From Hydrogenophilales bacterium CG_4_10_14_3_um_filter_63_21 (GTDB taxonomy: Bacteria; Pseudomonadota; Gammaproteobacteria; Burkholderiales; Thiobacillaceae), in the NCBI GenBank assembly GCA_002784045.1, contig PFJX01000137.1, forward strand, positions 1 to 64,000: a DNA stretch of 64,000 bases, written 5' to 3'. The position numbers were made by a program, and so were the translations under genes. The notes beneath the pieces are model-generated. The model had not been told where the DNA came from, searched no databases, and saw only the letters and a program-made list of their open reading frames with translations. Positions 1 through 10,692 of this stretch are shown here, in pieces; within the stretch, counting starts at the first letter, position 1, and each line of letters begins with the position of its first letter.

Positions 1-1175
1 CTCCTTGCGGGGCCAGCCCCGCCGCGTCGTCGCGCCTTGCCAGGCAGCCCGAAAACCGCACACTTGGGCGCGTCCAACTGAGCTTTCTAGGTTAAAGAGA
101 TCAGGCAGGGCGAACACCGCCGGGGTGCGCCCGGCGGCTTCGCGCAGGCGCAAGATCAAGCCGGCGGCCAGAATCTGCTTGAGGATGCCGTTCGCGGTGA
201 CGCGGTTTTCTATCCCGGCGTGGTAGGCAAAATCCGTGGCATTCAGAATCGGCCGCACAAAAAAGGCGTCCAGTGCCGGGATGGCGAACTGCGAGTGTGT
301 GGCCTCGATAACCCGCTGTTTCAGCTCGTTGTAGAGCGCCAGTATCTGCCGGGCCTTGGCTAGATTGGCATCCGCCTGCACCACCACCGCCTCAAGAAAG
401 AACTCGACCCAGTTTTGCCACTGGCCGGCTTCCGTGATCGACAGCAAGCCGTCGTAATAGCGGTCGCGGTGGGCCTCCAGATATTCCGAGAGATAAAACA
501 TCGGCCGCGACAAGGTCTTGCGTTGGAACAACAGCAGCGGAATCAGCATCCGCCCGATCCGGCCATTGCCATCCTTGAAGGGGTGCAATATCTCGAACTG
601 CGCATGCGCGACCGCCACCTGGATGGCCGGGTCGTCTTTCTCGGAAGCCAGATAGGCCGCCCACCCCTCCAGCGCCTGCGGCAGTAGCAGCGGGCTCGGC
701 GGCACGAAGCGGGCGTGCTCGATATCCGATCCCGCGAAGCCGATCCAGTTTTGTTCCACCCTGAATTCGCCGGGTTGCTTGTCATGCCCACGCACCCCGT
801 GCATCAAGCGCTGATGCACCCCCTTGATCAGGGAAAGCGACATGGGGCGATGCTCCAGCGCCTGTTCGGCATCGCGCATTGCCGCCCGGTAATTGGCGAT
901 TTCCTCGATGTCGTCATGGCGCGACGGGGCCTGCGCGATACCCGCGTCCTGCTGCAAGACCTCTTCCAGCGTGGCCTGGGTGCCTTCGATCCGCGACGAC
1001 AACACTGCCTCGTTGACCGTGATGGGCGACAACAACACCGCCGGGTTGGTAAGGCCTGCAACATGCCGTCATAGCGCGCCAGCGCCGCGTTAGCCTTGCC
1101 CGCCATAGGTAAAAGACGCTGCCAGTTCAAATCGGAAACCGGCAGTGCCGGCGGAATGCAGGGAGTGCGCGTCAT
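1..1175 (-). pseudogene. Fic family protein, frameshifted and truncated by the window edge
   Basis: N-terminus NWQRLLPMAGKANAALARYDGMLQALP is in one frame; after a 1-nt shift near 1047-1052 the frame continues NPAVLLSPIT... to the Fic motif HPFKDGNGRIGR (about 547-587). Confidence 0.75.
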
Positions 1176-1184
1176 CGATGTCTC

Positions 1185-1307
1185 CTACACCGTCCGGAAC
1201 GTGATGTCGTGCGATTTGGCTTCCAGCACGGCATTGGTCTTGAGCGGGTCGTTGCCGTGGAAGGCGTCGAGCTGGTATGGCTGGTTGGCTTCGAACTTGA
1301 TTTTCAT
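1185..1307 (-). pseudogene. 40-aa chimeric ORF: type III Res N-terminus fused to Mod C-terminus
   Basis: Translation MKIKFEANQPYQLDA/FHGNDPLKTNAVLEAKSHDITFRTV*. First part resembles Res N-termini; second part nearly matches the end of the Mod protein at 1894-3849 (DAAFHGNDPLKTNAVLEAKSHGITFKTV). Confidence 0.75.
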
Positions 1308-1609
1308 GCGTGTGCGGCTGCTTCCAGATACCCCCAGTCCGCGAACTGCTCATGCAGCGCCGGGTCTTCCCGGAACGCGAGGAAGTACAGATATTCCGGG
1401 GCCACATCCAGGTCGCCCGGCCAGCACAGCGTGCCATATTCGAGACGGAAGTCGTCGGCCACGGCGGCATCCCGCAAAGCGCGGAATATTCCCGCCGCGC
1501 CTTCCTCGAACAGCGGGTGAATATCCACCTCCCCGGTGCGCCCGTCATTGAAACGCAGCCGGATATGGAATGGGCTCAGCGCGTCGGCTTGTTCAATCTT
1601 CAGCAGCAT
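1304..1609 (-). CDS. DUF2442 domain-containing protein
   Basis: 101 aa; RLRFNDGRTGEVDIHPLFEEG...FRLEYGTLCWPGDLDVAPEYLY is typical of DUF2442; stop overlaps the chimera start (ATGA). Confidence 0.85.
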   Translation of the reverse strand: MLLKIEQADALSPFHIRLRFNDGRTGEVDIHPLFEEGAAGIFRALRDAAVADDFRLEYGTLCWPGDLDVAPEYLYFLAFREDPALHEQFADWGYLEAAAHA

Positions 1610-1623
1610 GGCGGGTCTCCTTG

Positions 1624-1884
1624 CTAAACCAGTGGGTCGATACGGCGGTATTGGCCGGTCGTGCGCAGCGTATTCCAGTCATCCAGCAACTCGGCTTGAT
1701 GCAGCCCGGCCCACTCCACCGCCAGGCTCAAAACGCGCGGCGGCAGTTTGCCTTCCATGATGCCGAGCGACTCAATCAGAATCGCCGCCTCGAAGTCGTT
1801 GTAGCGCACATGGAAATGCGGCGGGTTGTGCTCGCGGAAGTGCATCAGAATCAGGATGCCGAGAAAACGGGAAATTTCGGGCAT
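1624..1884 (-). CDS. DUF4160 domain-containing protein
   Basis: 86 aa MPEISRFLGILILMHFREHNPPHFHVRYNDFEA, typical of DUF4160. Confidence 0.88.
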   Translation of the reverse strand: MPEISRFLGILILMHFREHNPPHFHVRYNDFEAAILIESLGIMEGKLPPRVLSLAVEWAGLHQAELLDDWNTLRTTGQYRRIDPLV

Positions 1885-1893
1885 GGCAAGTCC

Positions 1894-3849
1894 TCAGACG
1901 GTTTTGAACGTAATGCCGTGGGACTTCGCTTCCAGCACGGCATTGGTCTTGAGCGGGTCATTGCCGTGGAAGGCGGCGTCGAGGCAGAGGATTTGCAGTG
2001 GGTCGAGGGCCATCATGCCGCGCAGCAGTGCCTGGGTGACGGGGTTTTCCAGGCAAATAAGCAGGCTGCCGTCGGCAATGGAATGCACGGTTTTTCCAGC
2101 CACGGTCTGGGTTTCCACCTTCGCGGTGAGGGACAGGCCGCTCTTGAGTATCAACTCGTAGAGAACGTCTTGCTGGGTGCGACTTTCGGCCAGGTTGTCG
2201 GTGTAGAGGTGCAGTTGCTCGGCCAGTTGCTCGGGTTCGGTTGCGGCCTGGTCGGCGTCCCAAATCTTGAAGTTGCTGGACGACAGTTTGAAGGCGCGGA
2301 AACCCCGGTCTTGTTTGGCCTTGCCGTCCAGATCCAACTTGCCGACATCGGCTTCGTTCAGCTTGGCGATGACGCGGCGGACACGTTCCCGGGTGAGATG
2401 GGCGATGGTGGGGTATTGCGGGTTGTCGGTTTTCTCGGGGAGCTGGACGAGGATGAATTTACGGTTGCCGCCGTCTTCGTTGTTTTGCTCAATGACGGCT
2501 TGGGCTGTGGTACCGGAGCCGGCGAAGAAGTCGAGCACGATTTCCGGCGGGTTAATTTCTTTATGCGCCTGCCCTTTGACCCGATATTCGGCGGTCATGT
2601 CGCTGACATGAGGTCTGGCGTCCGGTTTCTCTCCCGGGGTGGTGGCGAGTTGCAACATGCGCTTGATGAGCCGGGCCGGCTTGGGCGTATCGAACACGCT
2701 GTCCGAATCGGAAAAAGCAACAAGGCTGATCAAATCTTTCTTGGCTTCCTGGGTATGGCCCACGTCGTCGTAATACCAGAGTGTTTGCGGCACCCGCCCT
2801 TGTTTTACCTCGGACAGAAATATTTTCGGGGCCGGTATGTTGTTCCCGTCGGCACCCCAGTAAATCCGATTGTCCTTGTCCATTGCTCTGAATTTCTCTT
2901 CGGAAACACGCCAATAACTTCCGGTTGGAGGGCCTTCGATCACGCGCCCACCCGGGCAGCGAATTGAATATGTCCACTTGCTGTAATAGTTCCGCGCGGA
3001 CAGATTATTGGGGCGCCAAAGGCCACGCGGGTCGTTATCCGGGTTCTTGTAAACCGCGTTCTGTTCTTCCGTTCGCGCAAGCAGGTTGGGCGTCCAGGTC
3101 GTCGCATATTTCGCGTAGACCAGAACGTAGTCGTGATCTTCCGAGAAATGCCGGGCGCTGCTCTTGGGGGCGTAGTTCTTCTGCCAGATGACCGACGCTA
3201 CAAAATTCTCTTCCCCCAACACCTCGTTCATCAGCATCCTCAAGTTATGCACCTCGTGGTCGTCGATGCTGACGAATATCACCCCGTCGTCCCGCAACAG
3301 ATTCCGCGCCATGAACAGACGCGGATACATCATGTTCAGCCACTTGGAGTGGAAGCGCCCGCTGGTTTCGGTATTGGTGCTCTGCTTGAGGCCTTCCTCG
3401 CTGACCTGCCCCGAATAGCGCAGGTATTCGTCCAGCCCCTCGCGGTAGTTGTCCGGGTAAATGAATTCGTTGCCGGTGTTGTAGGGCGGGTCGATATAAA
3501 TCATCTTGACCTTGCCGTGGTAGCTCTTCTGCAAGAGCTTGAGCACTTCCAGATTGTCGCCCTCGATAATCAGGTTTTCGCTGCTGTCGAAATTGACCGA
3601 CTCGTCCGGCATGGGTAGCAAAGTGCCGACGCTGGGGCTCTGCACGGCGCGGAAGGCTTCTGCTTTGCCGGCCCAAGTGAGGCCGTAGCGTTCCGGGCGG
3701 GTGTCAATCGCTTCACCCAGGGTGGCCTTGAGTTTCTCCCAGTCCACCTTGCCTTCGCTGAAGACATGGGGCGCTTGCTCGCGCAGTTGAGCCAGCAGGG
3801 CTTCGGTGGGGTTGTCGGAGGTCAGCGGTAGCTTGGTGTCGTCGGTCAT
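1894..3849 (-). CDS. mod: Type III restriction-modification system DNA methyltransferase (Mod)
   Basis: 651 aa; DPPYNTGN motif and FAGSGTT SAM-binding motif in beta-class N6 methylase order. Confidence 0.93.
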   Translation of the reverse strand: MTDDTKLPLTSDNPTEALLAQLREQAPHVFSEGKVDWEKLKATLGEAIDTRPERYGLTWAGKAEAFRAVQSPSVGTLLPMPDESVNFDSSENLIIEGDNLEVLKLLQKSYHGKVKMIYIDPPYNTGNEFIYPDNYREGLDEYLRYSGQVSEEGLKQSTNTETSGRFHSKWLNMMYPRLFMARNLLRDDGVIFVSIDDHEVHNLRMLMNEVLGEENFVASVIWQKNYAPKSSARHFSEDHDYVLVYAKYATTWTPNLLARTEEQNAVYKNPDNDPRGLWRPNNLSARNYYSKWTYSIRCPGGRVIEGPPTGSYWRVSEEKFRAMDKDNRIYWGADGNNIPAPKIFLSEVKQGRVPQTLWYYDDVGHTQEAKKDLISLVAFSDSDSVFDTPKPARLIKRMLQLATTPGEKPDARPHVSDMTAEYRVKGQAHKEINPPEIVLDFFAGSGTTAQAVIEQNNEDGGNRKFILVQLPEKTDNPQYPTIAHLTRERVRRVIAKLNEADVGKLDLDGKAKQDRGFRAFKLSSSNFKIWDADQAATEPEQLAEQLHLYTDNLAESRTQQDVLYELILKSGLSLTAKVETQTVAGKTVHSIADGSLLICLENPVTQALLRGMMALDPLQILCLDAAFHGNDPLKTNAVLEAKSHGITFKTV

Positions 3850-3912
3850 TTTGCGGGCGGCTGCGGGCCGATAAGCATTTTGCCGATGCCGGCAAAATGG
3901 GGTGATTTGAAA

Positions 3913-4224
3913 TCAGGCGTGGGTCAGCGTTTTGGTCTCGTCTTCCGACTGCACGAGCAGTTTCTTGCCGCAAGCGGCAAGGTATTTCCTGATTGTGGCA
4001 ATGGAGGGGGAGTGTTTGCCGGAAGCCAGCGCGCCTTCCAGGCGTGCCACTGCCGGGGCCTTGGTGCCCATGCGCAGGGCGACTTCGGCTTGGGTCAGGC
4101 CGGCTTCTTCGCGGGCGGAGAGCAGGATATCGAGCAGTTCCATTTCCGGTTGCAGCCGCTCGTACTCGGTGCGCACCGCCGGGCCTTCCAGCATCCGGGC
4201 CTTGAATTTTTTATGCGTCAGCAT
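3913..4224 (-). CDS. XRE/HTH antitoxin of a HigA-like toxin-antitoxin pair
   Basis: MLTHKKFKARMLEGPAVRTEYERL...LLSAREEAGLTQAEVALRMGTKAPAVARLEGAL; 14-bp overlap with the upstream toxin. Confidence 0.85.
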   Translation of the reverse strand: MLTHKKFKARMLEGPAVRTEYERLQPEMELLDILLSAREEAGLTQAEVALRMGTKAPAVARLEGALASGKHSPSIATIRKYLAACGKKLLVQSEDETKTLTHA

Positions 4225-4740
4225 TTTCAATCTCCTTCTGTCGCTGGCGAGCCAGCTTGAGCTCGCGGGCGGGGGGCTTCTGTGACTTCTCCACGAAGCC
4301 ATGCAACATGACTATGCGGCGTCCAATCCGCGTGCAATAGAACACGCGGGCTATGCCTTCCGCACCCTTCAACCGCAACTCGAACAACCCTTCGCCGAAC
4401 GCTTTGGTATGCGGCTCGCGCAGGTTGGGGCCGTGGATTTCCATGCGGTCGGTAAGCTGGAAGTAGCGCGCCTTCAAAGTGGCTGGCAGTGCCGCAATAT
4501 CTAGCCCGGATATTGCATGAATTCGCGTGATGCCCTAAAGGATACCGGGCTGCGCCCGTAATCGCGCAGGCCATTGTTTGCAATGGGAATTTTGCGAAGG
4601 AGCGGCGTAGTTATTCATACGCCCGACTGAGCAAGACTTTCCAGTGCGGACAAGGGACCAGCGAGGGCGCGCGAGTATTCATGCAATATCCGGGCTAGCT
4701 GAACGGCTTCGCTGTAGTAGTAGATTTCGTAGGGCGCTAC
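4211..4740 (-). pseudogene. RelE/HigB (Gp49-like) toxin interrupted by a MITE
   Basis: Distal part ORF 4211-4477 (KARYFQLTDRMEIHGPNLREPHTKAFGEGLFELRLKG...GIARVFYC). Removing 4505-4694 plus one CTAG gives YEIYYYSEAVQLDIAALPATLKARYF in one frame. Confidence 0.75.
4505..4694. mobile_element. MITE-like non-autonomous element, 190 bp
   Basis: 18-bp perfect terminal inverted repeats CCCGGATATTGCATGAAT...ATTCATGCAATATCCGGG flanked by CTAG/CTAG (4501-4504, 4695-4698); no coding capacity. Confidence 0.85.
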
Positions 4741-4749
4741 AGGTGGGGC

Positions 4750-4777
4750 ATATTAACAAATATGTTATCAATATCAA
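4750..4777 (-). promoter_or_regulatory. Predicted promoter/operator of the toxin-antitoxin locus
   Basis: Minus strand TTGATA (4772-4777), 16-nt spacer, TAATAT (4750-4755); inverted repeat TAACA-N4-TGTTA at 4754-4767 overlaps the -10 edge and spacer. Confidence 0.5.
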
Positions 4778-4794
4778 GGTGGGTTGGCAGCCAA

Positions 4795-5289
4795 CTAGGC
4801 CAAAAGCCAACGCAGGGTGAACAGTGGCAGCAGGCTGTGCTGCTGTTTGAGCCTGGAGACAAGCCGCGATTGTCGGCCACGATAATCAATGCCGCCTTGG
4901 TGTCGGCGGTGCGGGAGCCGGAGACATAAGGGGAGCCACGGTGTCGCGCCAGCCAGTCCGGGTAAATCCGGGTGGAAAGCGGGTCGGCGTTGCTGCCCCT
5001 GCTTGCGCAGGGTGGCCGGCAATATCAGCAGGATTTTCCGGCGCCGTTCGGCCCAGCGCTGGCTAATGACGATGCCGGCTTCAATGGTTTTGCCCAGCCC
5101 CACTTCGTCGGCCAGGATGACGCCCTTGGAAAGCGGCGAGCGCAGCGCAAACAGGGCGGCATCGACCTGGTGCGGGTTCAGGTCAACCCGCGCGGAGGCG
5201 ATCGAGCCGGACAGGCGTTCCAGTGAGTCATTCACCCCCCTGAGTGTGAGCGCCGCTGCCCAGTATTTGCTGTGGTATGGCGTGGACAA
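4795..5289 (-). pseudogene. SNF2-family helicase remnant with internal deletion
   Basis: N-part ...VDLNPHQVDAALFALRSPLSKGVILADEVGLGKTIEAGIVISQRWAERRRKILLILPATLRKQ, then shifted frame SNADPLSTRIYPDWLARHRGSPYVSGSRTADTKAALI (C-terminal helicase segment). Confidence 0.8.
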
Positions 5290-5372
5290 CGTTTCTGGTG
5301 CTCATGGGTTGGCTGCCCATCGCAGGTGAGTTTGTGCGCGTCGGACAAACCGCCTGAAAGTTCCCTGAATAC

Positions 5373-5459
5373 TGGTGCCGGGAGGGGGACTCGAACCCCC
5401 ACGGTGTTACCACCGGCGGATTTTGAGTCCGCTGCGTCTACCGATTCCGCCATCCCGGC
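5373..5459 (-). tRNA. tRNA-Leu (anticodon CAA)
   Basis: GCCGGGATGGCGGAATCGGTAGACGCAGCGGACTCAAAATCCGC...GGGGGTTCGAGTCCCCCTCCCGGCACCA; long variable arm; loop CTCAAAA. Confidence 0.95.
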
Positions 5460-5532
5460 TGTTAGGAGGCAAATGAGGGCCGCAATTATGGCCGAAGGCC
5501 GCTTTATGCGGCAACGTATAATCCGCGCCCTC

Positions 5533-6558
5533 ATGAAAACCAGCGACTTCGAATACACCCTGCCGGACGAGCTTATCGCCCGGCATCCTCTGGCCGAGCG
5601 CACGGCCAGTCGCCTGTTGCACGTGGATGGGCCGGGCAAGTGCTTCGCGGACCGCTTATTCAACGAATTGCCCACTTTCTTCCGCCCCGGCGACCTGCTG
5701 GTGTTCAACGACACCCGCGTCATCAAGGCGCGCCTGCATGGCCAGAAGGACAGCGGCGGCAAAGTGGAGGCGCTGGTGGAACGCATCGTCAGCGACCATG
5801 AAGCCCTGCTGCACCTGCGCGCCAGCAAGCCACCGAAGCCGGACAGCGTGCTGCTGTTCGCCGGGGCGATTCAGGCACGGGTGCTGGGGCGCGAGGGGGA
5901 GTTGTTCCGCCTGGCGTTCGATCCCGCCCGCACCGTACTGGAATGGCTGGAACACTACGGCGAGATTCCGCTGCCGCCGTATCTGCACCGGCCGGCGGAA
6001 GCCGACGACGATGCCCGTTATCAGACCGTGTATGCGCGCGATCCGGGTGCGGTCGCCGCGCCGACCGCTGGCTTGCATTTCGATGAGGCCATGCTGGCGC
6101 GCTTGCGCGAACTGGGTGTGAGCAGCGCTTTCGTGACCCTGCATGTCGGTGCCGGCACCTTTCAGCCGGTGCGCGAGGAGAACCTGGCGGATCACAAAAT
6201 GCACAGTGAACGCTATGTGGTTCCGCCGGAAACCGTGGCGGCCATGGCAGCTACGCGCGCGGCGGGTGGCCGGGTCGGCGCGGTCGGTACCACCAGTCTG
6301 CGCGCCCTGGAATCCGCCGCGCGCGATGGGGTGCTGCGCGCGGGGGGCGGTGAAACCGAGCTGTTCATCACCCCGGGCTACCACTTCAACGTGGTGGATC
6401 GCCTGGTCACCAATTTCCATCTGCCGCGCTCCACCCTGCTGATGCTGGTCTGCGCCTTCGGCGGCATGGATCTGTCACTACGCGCCTACGCCCACGCCGT
6501 AGCCGAGCACTACCGCTTCTTCAGTTACGGCGATGCGCTGCTGATCGAGCGGGCGTAG
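5533..6558 (+). CDS. queA: S-adenosylmethionine:tRNA ribosyltransferase-isomerase
   Basis: [29 protein letters not shown]...[34 protein letters not shown]. Confidence 0.96.
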   Translation: MKTSDFEYTLPDELIARHPLAERTASRLLHVDGPGKCFADRLFNELPTFFRPGDLLVFNDTRVIKARLHGQKDSGGKVEALVERIVSDHEALLHLRASKPPKPDSVLLFAGAIQARVLGREGELFRLAFDPARTVLEWLEHYGEIPLPPYLHRPAEADDDARYQTVYARDPGAVAAPTAGLHFDEAMLARLRELGVSSAFVTLHVGAGTFQPVREENLADHKMHSERYVVPPETVAAMAATRAAGGRVGAVGTTSLRALESAARDGVLRAGGGETELFITPGYHFNVVDRLVTNFHLPRSTLLMLVCAFGGMDLSLRAYAHAVAEHYRFFSYGDALLIERA

Positions 6559-6605
6559 TGGCGCCGGCTTCCCGCCGGCTTGCCGGCTGGACGCCGGCGC
6601 TACAC
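6555..6605. repeat. REP-like palindromic repeat (GTAGCGCCGGC family)
   Basis: gcgtagtggcgccggcttcccgccggcttgccggctggacgccggcgctacac; supplies the queA stop codon. Confidence 0.8.
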
Positions 6606-7022
6606 AGCACCGCGTTGCCGGCCGAGTGGGCTGGTTTCGGGTTGGCCCCAGGTTGGTCAATTTGTACAACCACAGGAAAATCAATGGCTTCCGCGCATGG
6701 GTTCACGTATAGTGCGCGCCGTTGTGCAACGCAGTAGTCGGCTTCCCGCTCATTTGCCAGGTCTCCTGGCTGGGGTTTCAAGCCCACGGGACTGTTTTCA
6801 CAGCCCCATCGTCCCGACCTCACCTGATCCTTTCACGGAAACGTTTTCCGTCGATTCGGCTTCGCGGCATTCGGTTGGCGCCGATGTTTCGCGAGAATCG
6901 ACGCGCCCAGCATCGTGGCGCGAGCGTTTCTGTTTTTGCGTCCCTACCCTCTCCTGGGCGGACGCGGTTGCTTTTTGCCCGCGCCAAACCGAATGGCGGG
7001 CAGGGGCTTTGAAAGGATTTGT

Positions 7023-8633
7023 ATGACCTTCGCTACTTTGGGCCTCAACCCCCTTGTTCTCAAATGCCTGGAAACCACCGGCTACACCGTCCCCACCGAG
7101 GTGCAGCGCCAGGCGGTGCCGGCCGCGCTGGAAGGGCGCGATCTGCTGGTTTCCAGCCACACCGGCAGCGGCAAGACCGCGGCCTTCCTGTTGCCCAGCC
7201 TGCACCGGCTGGCCGAGCCATCCCAGCTCCCTGGAGCAGACAAAATCCAGGGCCCGCGCCTGCTGGTGCTTTGCCCCACCCGAGAACTCGCCTTGCAGGT
7301 GCAAAAGCAGGCCATGATCTATGGTGCCGGCCTGCGCCGCCTGCGCACTGTCTGTCTGGTCGGCGGCGCCCCGTTCGGCCCGCAGTTTCAGGCACTCAAG
7401 GTGAATCCGGAAGTAATGATCGCCACCCCCGGCCGCCTGATCGACCATCTGGAACGTGGCCGCCTCGACTTCTCGCGCCTGGAAGTGCTGGTGCTGGACG
7501 AAGCCGACCGTATGCTGGACATGGGCTTCATCGAGGACATCGAGCATATCGTCTCGCGCACCCCGGAAAACCGCCAGACCCTGCTGTTCTCCGCCACGCT
7601 GGACGGCATGGTGGGCAAGATCGCCGCCCAGTTGACCAACAACCCGTTGCGCGTCGAAGTGGCGACCCAGGAAGAGCACAAGGCCAATATCGACCAGCGC
7701 ATCCTGTTCTCCGACGACATCGGCCACAAGCACCGCCTCCTCGACGCGCTGTTGCGCGATGCGGACCTGACCCAGGCGCTGATTTTCACCGCCACCAAAC
7801 GCAGCGCCGAGGAACTCTCGGAAACCCTGCTGGAAAAGGGCTTTTCCGCCGCCGCGCTGCATGGCGACATGCCGCAGCACAAGCGCACCCGCACGCTGCA
7901 ACGCGTGCGTGATGGCCAGATTCGCATCCTGGTAGCCACCGACGTGGCGGCGCGTGGCATCGACGTCGCCGGCATCAGCCACGTCATCAACTTCGACGCG
8001 CCGCGCCAGGCGGAAGATTACGTGCATCGCATCGGCCGCACCGGCCGCGCCGGCCGTTCCGGCATCGCCATCACGATGGTGCATGGCAAGGAACGCCATC
8101 TGGTACGCGAAATCGAGCGCTACCTCGGCCAGAGCGTACGTGTCGAGGTGATCCCCGGCCTGGAGCCGAGCCCGCGCGCCGAGCGTAGTTTCGACAAGAA
8201 TCGCGGCGGCAAGGGCGGCTACGGCAACAAGAGTGCTGGCTACGGCCGCGGTTCTGGCGGTCAGAAAGCCAGTTACTTTGACAAGCCGGCTGGCGAGCGG
8301 ACCTGGGGCGAAAAGAAGTGGAGTGAAAAACCAAACGACCGGCCGCGCGGCGAGTACCAGGGCCGCGGCCAGGGTTATGGCCAGCGCGATATTCCGGCGC
8401 CGCGCCATGACGATGACAACCGGGGCAACTCCATCAACTATGGCGCCGGCCATGCACCAAGCCGGCCGGCACGCGATGGCAACACCTGGGCCAAGCCGGA
8501 AGTCCGTGCCGTCGCCAAGGACGGCAATCATTGGGGCAACAAGTCCGATCCGCGCCCGGCGTTCAAGAGCGTCCCCCGTAGCGATGACCGCCGTCCCGCC
8601 GCCGCCAAGCCACACGGTCGCCAGAGCTGGTAA
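7023..8633 (+). CDS. rhlE: DEAD/DEAH-box RNA helicase, RhlE-like, with Gly/Arg/Lys-rich C-terminal tail
   Basis: Motifs SHTGSGKTAAF, PTRELALQV, TPGRLIDHLERG, VLDEADRMLDMGF, SAT, HRIGRTGRAGR. Confidence 0.92.
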   Translation: MTFATLGLNPLVLKCLETTGYTVPTEVQRQAVPAALEGRDLLVSSHTGSGKTAAFLLPSLHRLAEPSQLPGADKIQGPRLLVLCPTRELALQVQKQAMIYGAGLRRLRTVCLVGGAPFGPQFQALKVNPEVMIATPGRLIDHLERGRLDFSRLEVLVLDEADRMLDMGFIEDIEHIVSRTPENRQTLLFSATLDGMVGKIAAQLTNNPLRVEVATQEEHKANIDQRILFSDDIGHKHRLLDALLRDADLTQALIFTATKRSAEELSETLLEKGFSAAALHGDMPQHKRTRTLQRVRDGQIRILVATDVAARGIDVAGISHVINFDAPRQAEDYVHRIGRTGRAGRSGIAITMVHGKERHLVREIERYLGQSVRVEVIPGLEPSPRAERSFDKNRGGKGGYGNKSAGYGRGSGGQKASYFDKPAGERTWGEKKWSEKPNDRPRGEYQGRGQGYGQRDIPAPRHDDDNRGNSINYGAGHAPSRPARDGNTWAKPEVRAVAKDGNHWGNKSDPRPAFKSVPRSDDRRPAAAKPHGRQSW

Positions 8634-8678
8634 GCGGCCGCCACTCCCCCCTTGAAAAAGGGGGGGCCGCGCTCGCAA

Positions 8679-10253
<1,575 letters not shown>

Positions 10254-10300
10254 CCAGTGGTAGAATCCGCCGGATTTTCCAACTGCTGGTTCTCATCATC

Positions 10301-10621
10301 ATGCTGATTTCTCCCGCTTACGCCGCCCCTGCCGCGGGCCAACCCGACCCGATCATGACTTTTCTGCCCTTGGTCGTACTGTTCGCGCTGTTCTACTTCA
10401 TGATCATTCGTCCGCAGATGAAGCGCACCAAGGATCAGAAGAAGATGCAGGAAGGCATTCAGAAAGGCGACGAGGTCGTCACCGCCGGTGGCCAGGTCGG
10501 CAAGGTGGTCAAGATTTCCGAGCAATACATCACCCTGGACATCGGCGGGGGTACGGAATCCCATTTCCAGCGCGGTACCGTGCAAACCGTGCTGCCCAAG
10601 GGAACGATCAAGGACCTGTAA
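10301..10621 (+). CDS. yajC: Preprotein translocase subunit YajC
   Basis: Single TM then FYFMIIRPQMKRTKDQKKMQEGIQKGDEVVTAGG. Confidence 0.95.
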   Translation: MLISPAYAAPAAGQPDPIMTFLPLVVLFALFYFMIIRPQMKRTKDQKKMQEGIQKGDEVVTAGGQVGKVVKISEQYITLDIGGGTESHFQRGTVQTVLPKGTIKDL

Positions 10622-10692
10622 GCGGTATCGAGTGAGGGGCGCGCAATGTTCCCCCGTTCACTCCTTTCTTCTTCCTCCTCACCCGCAAGAAC

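Noticed and set aside
5-226. 73-aa plus-strand ORF at the left edge
   Set aside because: Antisense to the Fic C-terminal frame, basic low-complexity composition, no recognisable domain.
1570-2967. 465-aa plus-strand ORF opposite mod
   Set aside because: Low-complexity, antisense shadow of the well-supported mod gene in GC-rich DNA.
8645-8668. CCCCCCTTGAAAAAGGGGGG hairpin as the rhlE terminator
   Set aside because: Stable hairpin but no U-tract; may be a short repeat fragment. Not enough to call a terminator.
6798-8678. 626-aa minus-strand ORF opposite the rhlE-like helicase
   Set aside because: Antisense shadow ORF rich in Ala/Gly/Val/His; the plus strand carries all DEAD-box motifs.
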